Below, piece after piece: positions 25,125 through 33,141 of a stretch of 64,000 bases of DNA; position 1 is the stretch's first letter; each line of letters starts with the position of its first letter. Both the position numbers and the translations under genes were made by a program. The DNA is from G963674835 sp963674835 (GTDB taxonomy: Bacteria; Planctomycetota; Planctomycetia; Pirellulales; Thermoguttaceae), in assembly GCA_963674835.2 (NCBI GenBank), contig CAXXKC010000002.1, forward strand, positions 2,480,001 through 2,544,000. Direction: 5' to 3'. The notes under the pieces are model-generated. The model was not told the DNA's origin. It worked only from the letters and a program-made list of their open reading frames with translations, and searched no databases.

Positions 25125-26261
25125 TCACGGCCGCACAACCGTGTTGCCGCTAAGGCGTCGAATCAACCGCCGCATCTCCAGGACGCTGAGAGTAGCCAGC
25201 ACCTGGGCGATCGGCAGTCCGCTCTGCAGAACGACCTGATCGATCGACGTGGCTTCACTGTCGACCGTCGAGAGCACTTTCTGCTCCAGGTCGTTCAGCA
25301 GCAGTTCGGCCGGATGGTGAATGACTTGGCCGTCGCCGTCCGACGTGGGGGCGAACAGCGGCCCGAGTTCTTCGAGCACGTCGTCGGCCGACTCGACCAG
25401 CTTGGCGCCGTCGCGGATCAGACGGTGGCAGCCGCGCGCCGAGCGGTCGTCAACTCGGCCCGGCACGGCGAAGACGTCGCGTCCCTGTTCCATAGCGTGG
25501 CGTGCGGTGATCAGCGCGCCGCTGTGGTCACCGGCCTCGACCACCAGGACGCCCAGCGACAGGCCGCTGATGATGCGGTTGCGCTGGGGGAACATGCCGC
25601 CATGGGGAACGGCCCGCGGCGGGGCCTCGCTCAGGACGGCACCCTGGCTGACCACTTCGGCTGCAAGCTGGGCATGTTCGGGAGGGTAAATGTTGAGCAC
25701 GCCGCCGCCGAGCACGGCGATAGTGCGTCCGCCTGCGGCCAGGGCGCCGCGGTGTGCGGCCGCGTCGATGCCGCGGGCCAAGCCGCTGATGATCGTCAGC
25801 CCGGCGCGAGCGAGACTGCCGGCGAGGCGTTCGGCCTGGCGCAGGCCATACGAGGTTGCATGCCGAGTGCCAACGATGCCGATGGCCATGGTGTCGCGGG
25901 CCTGGAGCGTTCCCCGAACGAACAGGGCGCCTGGCGGATCAGGGATCTCGCGCAAGACGGCCGGATACGCGTCGTCGGTCTCGGTCAGGATTTGCACGCC
26001 GTGTTTGCGGCAGAAGGCAATCTGATCATCGACGTCGATCTCGGTCGCGGCGGAGGCGATGCTGTGGGCCAGCTTGGCACCAATTCCCTGCACGGTCCGC
26101 AGCTCGCTGAGCGAGGCGGCCAACACGGCCTCGGGCGAGCCGAACCGCTGGAGCAGCAGCCTGCGGAGCCGCGGTCCGACACCAGGGACCAGTACGAACC
26201 GCAGGGTATGGACCAGATCGCTGGACGCATGCTGCCCCGATGTTGCGTGCAGTTCGTCCAT
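25125..26261 (-). CDS. dprA: DNA-processing protein DprA (Smf)
   Basis: A 378-aa DprA, which binds incoming single-stranded DNA and loads RecA during transformation. I start at ATG 26261 (MDELHATSGQ); the frame continues upstream into the aroB 3' end but without protein character. Order: N-terminal helical SAM-like domain (GVGPRLRRLLLQRFG, then VQGIGAKLA), Rossmann DprA core (GIVGTRHATSYG, SGLARGIDAAAHRGAL, FPQRNRIISGLS), and a C-terminal winged-helix domain (about 315-378). It lies 88 nt behind aroB in the same direction. DprA is widespread even in bacteria not known to be competent. Confidence 0.95.
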   Translation of the reverse strand: MDELHATSGQHASSDLVHTLRFVLVPGVGPRLRRLLLQRFGSPEAVLAASLSELRTVQGIGAKLAHSIASAATEIDVDDQIAFCRKHGVQILTETDDAYPAVLREIPDPPGALFVRGTLQARDTMAIGIVGTRHATSYGLRQAERLAGSLARAGLTIISGLARGIDAAAHRGALAAGGRTIAVLGGGVLNIYPPEHAQLAAEVVSQGAVLSEAPPRAVPHGGMFPQRNRIISGLSLGVLVVEAGDHSGALITARHAMEQGRDVFAVPGRVDDRSARGCHRLIRDGAKLVESADDVLEELGPLFAPTSDGDGQVIHHPAELLLNDLEQKVLSTVDSEATSIDQVVLQSGLPIAQVLATLSVLEMRRLIRRLSGNTVVRP

Positions 26262-26349
26262 ACCAGATCTCCGGCAGGGGAAGACGTACCGCCGAGGAGT
26301 ATACCATGCGGGCCGCGGTTTGCCAGGTAGGGGCGGCCGGCAGCGCGCG

Positions 26350-27438
26350 TCAGTCGACCAGGGCGGCCCGAGCGTCGTCGGGCGACACATCGCCTACCAG
26401 CTCGACGTGGCCCATCCGGCTGGGTAGGACGAAACGGAGCTGTCCGTGCTGGACCTTCTTGTCGTGCATCATGGCGTGGAAGACTTCGTCCGGATCGAGC
26501 TGCGGCACCTCGGTCGGCAGTCCGAGGGCGAGCCACAGCGCACGTTGGCGGGCGGTGAAGGCCGCATCCACGCGACCGAGCCGCTCGGCCAACCGCGATG
26601 CACAAAGCATGCCGATGGCCACGGCCTCGCCGTGTAACAGTTGCCCATAGCCGGCCAGGGCCTCGAAGGCGTGGGCGTAGGTGTGGCCGTAGTTGAGCAC
26701 CGCGCGGAGGCCCGTTTCCTCGCGTTCGTCACGCTCGACGATGTCGGCCTTGAGCCGGCAGCACCTTGCGACGAGGTGGCCAAGGACGGCCCGATCGCGC
26801 TTGAGCAGCTCGTCCACGTGGGCTTCGCAGTACCGGAACAGTTCTTCGTCGAGAATAACGCCGTGTTTGACGGCCTCGCCCAGGCCGGCCCGATATTCGC
26901 GATCGTCGAGCGTGTCGAGCACCTCGGTGTCGACGAGCACTCCCTGGGGCTGGAGAAACGCGCCGACCATGTTTTTTGCCTTGGGCAGGTTGATGGCAAC
27001 CTTGCCGCCGACGGAGCTGTCGACTTGGGCCAGCAGCGACGTGGGAACTTGAAAGAACCGCAGGCCGCGGGCGTAGGTGGCGGCGATGAACCCGGCCAGA
27101 TCGCCCACAACGCCGCCGCCCACCGCGACGACGAGCGTTTTGCGGTCGGCATCCAGCTCGAGGAGTTGGTCCCAAAGCATCGTAGCCGTTTCGATCGATT
27201 TGGACGTCTCGCCGGGCTCGATCACGACCAGATCGACGGAGACCGATTGCTGGGCCAAACTCTCGGCCACTCGGAGCGCGTGAGGCTGCTCGACGTTTGC
27301 GTCGGTCATAATGACGGCATGCGAGGGATCGCAGCGTCGGACGATCAGTGGGCCCGCCTCGTCCAACAGACCGTCACCGATGCAGATGTCGTAACTGCGC
27401 TCGGCCAAGTTCACACGCACGTCTTCCCGCGTACTCAT
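26350..27438 (-). CDS. aroB: 3-dehydroquinate synthase
   Basis: A 362-aa NAD- and metal-dependent enzyme converting DAHP to 3-dehydroquinate, the second step of the shikimate pathway. The NAD-binding GGGVVGDLAGFIAATYARG, the metal-binding EAVKHGVI, NYGHTYAHAFE and LHGEAVAIGM segments are intact. Length is normal. It begins 34 nt after the stop of the 73-aa ORF upstream, and dprA follows, so the three may share a transcript. Confidence 0.96.
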   Translation of the reverse strand: MSTREDVRVNLAERSYDICIGDGLLDEAGPLIVRRCDPSHAVIMTDANVEQPHALRVAESLAQQSVSVDLVVIEPGETSKSIETATMLWDQLLELDADRKTLVVAVGGGVVGDLAGFIAATYARGLRFFQVPTSLLAQVDSSVGGKVAINLPKAKNMVGAFLQPQGVLVDTEVLDTLDDREYRAGLGEAVKHGVILDEELFRYCEAHVDELLKRDRAVLGHLVARCCRLKADIVERDEREETGLRAVLNYGHTYAHAFEALAGYGQLLHGEAVAIGMLCASRLAERLGRVDAAFTARQRALWLALGLPTEVPQLDPDEVFHAMMHDKKVQHGQLRFVLPSRMGHVELVGDVSPDDARAALVD

Positions 27439-27472
27439 GGCATCCTCCCGAGAAGGGCAACCCTCGTTCTTG

Positions 27473-27694
27473 CTACTTCAATCGCTGGAGATCGTCGGCC
27501 GTCACGGTGATCTGCCGGTGGAACCCGGTCGGCAAGCGAAGGTAGGCGAGCTCTTTGGCTTCTTCGGGATGGGCGTGCAAGCGCTGCTCGATGCGTTCTC
27601 GCTCGTCGGCCGAAACGGTGGCCAACTCCTCCGGCCAGACCGTGGAGTGCTCCATGACAAGTGCTTCGCGATACGGATCGAAGGGGTCGCCCAT
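27473..27694 (-). CDS. Hypothetical 73-aa protein
   Basis: A short acidic protein beginning MGDPFDPYREALVMEHSTVW (ATG 27694). The open frame extends another 48 codons upstream, but that part overlaps an opposite frame with better composition and lacks character. Residues ~20-50 (ELATVSADERERIEQRL) look helical and the C-terminal half (GFHRQITVTADDLQRL) could form a strand-helix unit. No known domain is recognised. It sits directly before aroB on the same strand, and a first-cistron role is possible. Confidence 0.5.
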   Translation of the reverse strand: MGDPFDPYREALVMEHSTVWPEELATVSADERERIEQRLHAHPEEAKELAYLRLPTGFHRQITVTADDLQRLK

Positions 27695-27760
27695 GATAGT
27701 GCTTTCCGACGGGAAAAGGTGGTTGCCGAATCCCATTGTATACCGATCGTTTCCGAATTG

Positions 27761-27928
27761 AACGCCCCGCAGGCCGCCTCGGAAAAGTATGTCCGGCTGG
27801 CCGACGAGCAAGGCGTGGACGAGTATCGCCAACGGCACCTCTTCAGCGAGTACGAGCGGAAGCTCCGCCGCTCGCCAGTCCTTGATGGATCGTCTCCAGG
27901 TTCACTGCATACGGCAAATGTCGGTTGA
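27761..27928 (+). pseudogene. Possible gene fragment, plus strand
   Basis: The frame from a TTG near 27761 to TGA 27928 encodes about 55 residues with protein-like helical character (APQAASEKYVRLADEQ, then GVDEYRQRHLFSEYER). It has no good start and no ribosome binding site, and its 3' end runs into the left 33-bp inverted repeat. I read it as the possible 3' remnant of a lost gene truncated where the repeat-bracketed segment begins. It is a weak call. Confidence 0.25.
27892..27924 (+). repeat. 33-bp inverted repeat, left arm
   Basis: It starts GTCTCCAGGTTCACTGCATA and matches the reverse complement of 29006-29038 at 31 of 33 positions. The two arms face each other across the Tat-protein gene. 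GATGGATCG lies next to both arms, directly adjacent on this side. Confidence 0.85.
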
Positions 27929-27931
27929 CTT

Positions 27932-28975
27932 CTAGGCGCACCAAGGGCGTTTGCGGTTGTCGCCGATCTTCTGGATGGCCTCGATGGCGATCTTCACGTC
28001 GCTTTCCACTTGAAAATCGAACATCCCCGCAACGACGAAGTCGGCGCCGTTGCGGTAGGCGTACGGAAACGCCACCCGCGGCGAGATCGCACCGGCCGCC
28101 ATCACTTTGAAAGCCAGCCAAGGTTTGTCGATCTTCTCCATGAAGGCGGCGGTTTCCTCGGGATTGTTGCACCACATGTTGTCGTTGTTGGCGCCATGGT
28201 CCGACGCGTTGCCGCGCATGAAGTCGAACTCCTTGCGGCGATCCTTGGGCGTGGCTGACCAGTAACGATCCGAATGGAAGGTCTTCATGAAGAAATCGGG
28301 GTGAATGCCCTCCTGCTCACACATCATGGGCACGGTCAGGGAATGACTTCCGACGCCGGCGGGCAAACCTTCCGCCCTGATGAAATCCACCATCTGCCCG
28401 ATGACGTCGATCTTTCCGCCTTCCTTCATGTGGTTGTCGGCATTGCCGCCGTGCGAATACAACATGTCAGCGCCCAGGTCGATCTGCCCCTTGATGATGT
28501 CGCGCATCGCAGCCTTGTCGGAAGTGAACGAGATACAGACGATTGTCTGGATCTTCGTCGTACGGGCCTTGTTGTACCTGTTCACAACGTCCCAACACTT
28601 GGGAGACATTTGGATCGTGTTGATGCCGCACGCTTGGGCCAGGTCTAGAGTCTCGAAGACCTTGGACTCTGTGTTGTACTCGGTGAACAACCTGGAGACA
28701 TACATCAGGTCGCGAGAGTGAGCATAGCCGCCGATCAGGTTGCCGCCGATCAAGAGCCGGCTCACCGAATACTTCCCGATCTTGCCGCAGGGCATACTGC
28801 CCGGCGAGATGTCGGTCTTCGGCTTTCCCGGTGCGTTCGGGCTGGGCTTGGCGCTACCATCCTGCACGGCAGCCTTTAGGATCTTCTCCTCAATGCTGCC
28901 CGCAGCGGCGCCGACTCCGGCGGCTCCCAGAATGCCCCTGGCCAAGAAACAACGTCGATCGGTCTTCTCCGGCAT
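27932..28975 (-). CDS. Tat-exported TIM-barrel-like protein
   Basis: A 347-aa protein starting at ATG 28975 (MPEKTDRRCFLARG). The N-terminus is a twin-arginine-type signal (RRCFLARGILGAAGVGAAAG). The mature part opens with GKIGKYSVSRLLIGGNLIGG, as in aldo/keto-reductase-like and related TIM barrels, and later has MAAGAISPRVAF and ADFVVAGMFDFQ near the barrel end. No cofactor motif could be fixed, so enzymatic function is open. The gene is enclosed by near-perfect 33-bp inverted repeats: the stop lies 7 nt from the left arm and the start 30 nt from the right arm. Confidence 0.65.
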   Translation of the reverse strand: MPEKTDRRCFLARGILGAAGVGAAAGSIEEKILKAAVQDGSAKPSPNAPGKPKTDISPGSMPCGKIGKYSVSRLLIGGNLIGGYAHSRDLMYVSRLFTEYNTESKVFETLDLAQACGINTIQMSPKCWDVVNRYNKARTTKIQTIVCISFTSDKAAMRDIIKGQIDLGADMLYSHGGNADNHMKEGGKIDVIGQMVDFIRAEGLPAGVGSHSLTVPMMCEQEGIHPDFFMKTFHSDRYWSATPKDRRKEFDFMRGNASDHGANNDNMWCNNPEETAAFMEKIDKPWLAFKVMAAGAISPRVAFPYAYRNGADFVVAGMFDFQVESDVKIAIEAIQKIGDNRKRPWCA

Positions 28976-29005
28976 GATTAGCGACCTCGTGGGCGGAGTA
29001 TGAAG

Positions 29006-29038
29006 CCGACATTTCCCATATGCAGTGAACCTGGAGAC
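29006..29038 (-). repeat. 33-bp inverted repeat, right arm
   Basis: The reverse complement starts GTCTCCAGGTTCACTGCATA and differs from the left arm at two positions. On this side an 18-nt insertion separates the arm from the GATGGATCG that directly abuts the left arm. Confidence 0.85.
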
Positions 29039-29071
29039 AGTCCAGATTCGTTCGGCGATCCATCTTACCAT

Positions 29072-29708
29072 AGCGACTCCCCACGTGTCTAACGCGTACG
29101 CGGGTTTTCGTGCCCGGCTGCCATTCTCCTCTGTGTGAAAACCGCATGACGCGCCTCTGTCAGCGGGATGTACGTGGGCTCTGGCGATTGACGAGCGCGG
29201 CTTCTCCGCAATCCTCTGCCCGATTCCACTTCGTCCGTGCTAAGCGTACGCTTGCCCGATCGATGGCGGCGGCATTGCCAACCGCGTGATGCGCTCCACG
29301 ATCGCCGCAAACAACTCTCTGGGCACCGCCGCCTCCGCCAGTTGGAAAGTCACGTACTTCGAGTGCTCGCACCGATCTCGATCAGCCTCTCCCGTGGCGT
29401 CGTCAACGTCCAGCGGCCGTAGATGGATCACCAGAGCAAGGGCAACGGCCCGGCGTCGGTAGTCACCTTGCTTCCCAGGAATTCCAGCTTCAGTGTGCGG
29501 TCGAAATCGACCCGCAAGTCCCCTTCTTGGCTGTCACCCATTGGGTTCCCCTGTCACAATGGCATGATCTGGTGAAAGAACCCTGTTTCTCAGGGGTCTG
29601 GCGCAAATCGAGCGCCATGTCAGAGGGTTTCATTTGAGAAGTGCAGGGTACGGTGTGGCAGTCCGAGGCTGTCGCGGACATCGGACCTACTGCGAACGGC
29701 GAATGGAC
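29072..29708. other. Disturbed intergenic region with IS remnant
   Basis: This is 637 nt between the Tat-protein gene and the zinc-ribbon membrane gene. The transposase remnant fills the middle. The segments 29072-29239 and 29542-29708 contain no convincing frame. CCCTGAGAAACAGGG-like sequence read on the minus strand near 29580-29602 could be the vestigial terminal repeat of the element. Confidence 0.5.
29240..29541 (-). pseudogene. IS1380-like transposase remnant (internally deleted)
   Basis: From ATG 29541 the minus strand reads MGDSQEGDLRVDF, then LKLEFLGSKVTTDAGPL, the characteristic N-terminus of IS1380-type DDE transposases, and stops after ~38 residues. The second piece (in the frame ending at 29240) reads KYVTFQLAEAAVPRELFAAI, matching the C-terminal part of the same family. 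The central ~350 residues with the DDE triad are missing. It is therefore a dead remnant with only the two ends left. It lies next to the inverted-repeat-bracketed gene. Confidence 0.65.
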
Positions 29709-30830
29709 TTAGCCCACCTGCGGGCCGCCAAAGGGACTTGTGCCAGCCGAACCGGGCGGGGGTGCAGATGGACCCGTCTCGGGAACCGGTTGAACGTTCC
29801 CACACTCGGGGCATTGGGCATTGCGGCCGCGGGAATCGGCCGGGGTTCGCAGCAAGCAGCCGCACCGATTGCAGCGGAACTCGATGGGGGCCGCCGTGGA
29901 TGCCGCAGGACCGTCGACGGGGACGAAGGACTGCGGCGCCTGTTCGGCCGTCGGCTGGCCAGACATGGACAGATACATGACCGCATGAAGGAGCATACTG
30001 AAAGGGACCAGCACGATGAGTCCCAAGAAGCACGGCAGTATCGCGAGGATGCCCAGCCCGAAGAGCACCAAGCCGATGGCAAACAGCGTGAGTTTGTTAC
30101 CCGAGGTGATCTGGCTGGATAGTTTGAGCGAGTCGATGACCCCGACGTTGCGGTCGACAATAAGGTACAGGAATTGGGAGAACATGAAGTAGAAGATGAT
30201 CCCTGGGATGATCAGCAGGATGGTGCCTCCAAACACGGCCAGTATGAAGAGAATGCTCGCACCGATAGCCCTCAACAGGAACGGACCGCCGTTGAACAGC
30301 TCTCCCAAAGAAACATCTCGACCTCGCGCGATGCCAAGAAACACGATTGCTTGACCCGTGCCGATCCATGTGGAAAACACACCGGTAATGATGTTGCCAA
30401 TGCCATCGAGCATTGCGCGGACGGCCGGATCTCGCCCTCCCAACACGTTCACGCCGACGCCTACAACGATATTGACGAAAATGCCGAGACCAAATACCAC
30501 GAACCAGACACCGATGCACAAGCCGATGCGCTGAGTGAAGATCTGCCAGGCTCGCGAGAAGACGTCGCCGAGGTCGATCCGCGTGGGGACGATGCCCATG
30601 GTTGCCGCCGACCGCATTTCGCCGTATTCGGCTGGCGAGCGGTACGGGTTGCTCGGATCGCCGCCGGTTGCCGGTCCGCCGGCAAAGGGGCTTTCCGACG
30701 GCGGCATGGCTGCCTGGCCGGCCGGCACGGTCGTGACGGTTCCGCACTTGGGGCATTTCGCCTGCCCGCCTGCATGCTCGGATGGAACTCGCAGGAGGGT
30801 ACTACAGGATGGACAACGAAATTCAATCAT
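29709..30830 (-). CDS. Membrane protein with zinc ribbons at both ends
   Basis: A 373-aa protein with a C4 zinc ribbon at residues ~5-32 (CPSCSTLLRVPSE with CPKCG), a proline-rich linker, about six hydrophobic segments between ~95 and ~290 (for example IGVWFVVFGLGIFVNIVVG and GGTILLIIPGIIFYFMF), and a second ribbon at ~318-345 (RCNRCGC with CPECG). The membrane core resembles DUF975/glycerophosphoryl-diester-type membrane domains. Paired ribbons of the MJ0042 type are common in planctomycetes. Function is unknown. It is divergent from dinG. Confidence 0.75.
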   Translation of the reverse strand: MIEFRCPSCSTLLRVPSEHAGGQAKCPKCGTVTTVPAGQAAMPPSESPFAGGPATGGDPSNPYRSPAEYGEMRSAATMGIVPTRIDLGDVFSRAWQIFTQRIGLCIGVWFVVFGLGIFVNIVVGVGVNVLGGRDPAVRAMLDGIGNIITGVFSTWIGTGQAIVFLGIARGRDVSLGELFNGGPFLLRAIGASILFILAVFGGTILLIIPGIIFYFMFSQFLYLIVDRNVGVIDSLKLSSQITSGNKLTLFAIGLVLFGLGILAILPCFLGLIVLVPFSMLLHAVMYLSMSGQPTAEQAPQSFVPVDGPAASTAAPIEFRCNRCGCLLRTPADSRGRNAQCPECGNVQPVPETGPSAPPPGSAGTSPFGGPQVG

Positions 30831-31159
30831 GCGACGACCTCAGCAAACCGATGGGTTATTCGCGAATGGAAACCGTATATTGGCCGTGAGCGGACTTCGT
30901 TCGGCAATCGCACGGCAACGCTGCATCGAGCGCCATCCTCACGAGCCTACCCCAAGAATCGGGACTTGACTCTTGCGTAGGATAGCAATTTGGGGGATTG
31001 CAGGGAACCACATCTTGCGGATGAAGACGGACGGAAGGTGGCAGCCGCCAAGGCGGGTGTGGGGACGTGACTTGCGGACGCATCGCCGCGGGGGACGGTA
31101 GCGTGCAGTGCCCGCCGCTCGCCTAGCCGCCCCCCGCGCAAACTGCTACCCTGAATGAC
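30831..31159. other. Divergent intergenic region before dinG
   Basis: This is 329 nt between two divergent starts, so it should hold both promoters. I found no strong -35/-10 pair, no hairpin with a T-run, and no gene. Confidence 0.5.
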
Positions 31160-33130
31160 ATGCTCTCGCCCAGCGACATACTTGGTCCCGGCGGGCGGAT
31201 TGCCGCCCGGATGGATTCTTACGAGCACCGCCCCGAGCAACTCCAAATGGCCCAAGCGGTTAGCGACGCCATGTCGCGCGCCGAGCACCTGGTCGTCGAG
31301 GCGGGCACGGGGGTGGGCAAGAGCTTCGCCTACCTGGTTCCGGCGATTGCGGCCACGGCCGAACCGCGACCGGAAGGATCCCCTCGCCGCCGCGTCGTCA
31401 TCTCCACCCACACGATCAGCCTTCAGGAACAGCTCATCCGCAAGGACATCCCGTTTCTGCGGAGCGTCATGCCGGTGGAATTCACGGCCGTGCTGGTGAA
31501 GGGGCGGAGCAACTACCTGAGCCTGCGGCGGCTCCAGAATGCCTTGCGGAGGGCCGACACGACCTTCAGTCACGAGCAGGAGTTCGAGCAGCTCCGCGAG
31601 ATCGCGGCCTGGTCGAAGGAAACGTCGGACGGTTCGCTTTCCGACCTGCCCTACCGCCCCCTGCCGCAGGTCTGGGACGAAGTGGCCAGCGATCACGGGA
31701 ACTGCATGGGGCGCAAATGCCCCACGTACAAGGAGTGCTTCTACTACCGCGCCCGGCGGCGCATGAACAACGCGCAGATCCTGATCGTCAACCACGCCTT
31801 GTTCTTCAGCGACTTGGCGTTGCGGCGCGACGGAGCCAGCATTCTGCCCCAGTACGATTTCGTCGTCTTCGACGAGGCGCATACGATCGAGGACGTTGCC
31901 AGCGACCACCTTGGGCTGGGCATATCGAGCGGGCAGATCGATTACCTTCTGAACAAGCTGTACAACGACCGCACCAACCGCGGATTGCTCGTGCATCACG
32001 GGATGGGCGATGCCCAGCAACAGGTGATGGAGTGCCGCTACCGGGCCGATGACTTCTTCGCGGAGATCCACGGCTGGTTGGCCGAGCACCAGGGCCACAA
32101 CGGCCGCGTGCAGCAGACGGGAATCGTGAAGAACCACGTGAGTGACGGCCTGGCCGCGCTGTCGGGCACGGTGCGCCGGCACGGCGAGCGGCTGAACGAC
32201 GCGGCCGACCGTCAGGATCTGTCGGCAGCGGCGGATCGTCTGTCACTTCTGGCCGACGGCGTCGAACAGTGGTGCCAGCAGAAGCTGGACGACGCGGTCT
32301 TTTGGATCGAAGAGACCTGGGGTCGGCGGCGGCGGACGACGCTGGCCGCGGCACCCGTGAACGTGGGGCCGGTGCTCCGCGAGCTGCTGTTCGACGAGAT
32401 CGCCTGTGTTGTGCTGACTAGCGCCACGCTGGCCACCGGCCGGGGATCGTTCGATTTCTTCAAGTCGCGGGTCGGCCTTACGCAGGGCGAGTCCCTGTGC
32501 CTGGGCAGCCCGTTCAATTACCAGCAGCAGGCAGAGCTCATCCTTTTGGACGGCATGCCCGACCCGAGCGAACGTGCCGCGCAGTACGAGCAGAAGGCGA
32601 TTGAGATGATCCGCCGCTATGTGGGCCGCACCGAGGGGCGGGCGTTTGTGCTGTTCACGAGCTACGAGATGATGAAGCGCGCGGCGTCGGCCCTCACGCC
32701 GTGGCTGGCCGAAGAGAATCTGGCCCTCTTCTGCCAGGCCGACGGGATGCCGCGCAGCCAGATGCTCGAACGATTCAAGAAGAGCGACCGCGCGGTCCTT
32801 TTTGGGACCGACAGTTTCTGGCAAGGCGTGGACGTTCCCGGGAAGGCGTTGGAGAATGTCATCATCACGCGGCTCCCGTTCAGCGTTCCCGATCGCCCGT
32901 TGACCGAAGCGCGCATCGAGGCGATCCGCGCGGCAGGGGGCAATCCGTTCCGGGACTATCAGCTTCCGGGGGCCATTCTGAAGCTGAAGCAAGGATTCGG
33001 CCGGCTGATTCGCACGAAGGCCGATTCGGGAATGGTCGTCATCCTCGACCCGCGAGTGCGGACCAAGCCGTACGGCCGGCTCTTCCTGGCTTCCCTGCCC
33101 GAGTGCCGGGTGAGCGTCGAGACGGCGTAG
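31160..33130 (+). CDS. dinG: DinG-family ATP-dependent DNA helicase
   Basis: A 656-aa superfamily 2 helicase of the XPD/DinG group (5'-3' unwinding of DNA, D-loops and R-loops). Walker A is GTGVGKS (residues 49-55), followed by STHTISLQEQL (motif Ia region). The iron-sulfur cysteines lie in CMGRKCPTYKEC, then FDEAH (motif II). C-terminal motifs include FVLFTSYEMM, FWQGVDVPG and the QGFGRLIRT motif VI. Length and motif order are standard for bacterial DinG. Confidence 0.93.
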   Translation: MLSPSDILGPGGRIAARMDSYEHRPEQLQMAQAVSDAMSRAEHLVVEAGTGVGKSFAYLVPAIAATAEPRPEGSPRRRVVISTHTISLQEQLIRKDIPFLRSVMPVEFTAVLVKGRSNYLSLRRLQNALRRADTTFSHEQEFEQLREIAAWSKETSDGSLSDLPYRPLPQVWDEVASDHGNCMGRKCPTYKECFYYRARRRMNNAQILIVNHALFFSDLALRRDGASILPQYDFVVFDEAHTIEDVASDHLGLGISSGQIDYLLNKLYNDRTNRGLLVHHGMGDAQQQVMECRYRADDFFAEIHGWLAEHQGHNGRVQQTGIVKNHVSDGLAALSGTVRRHGERLNDAADRQDLSAAADRLSLLADGVEQWCQQKLDDAVFWIEETWGRRRRTTLAAAPVNVGPVLRELLFDEIACVVLTSATLATGRGSFDFFKSRVGLTQGESLCLGSPFNYQQQAELILLDGMPDPSERAAQYEQKAIEMIRRYVGRTEGRAFVLFTSYEMMKRAASALTPWLAEENLALFCQADGMPRSQMLERFKKSDRAVLFGTDSFWQGVDVPGKALENVIITRLPFSVPDRPLTEARIEAIRAAGGNPFRDYQLPGAILKLKQGFGRLIRTKADSGMVVILDPRVRTKPYGRLFLASLPECRVSVETA

Positions 33131-33141
33131 TTGTCGAGCGT

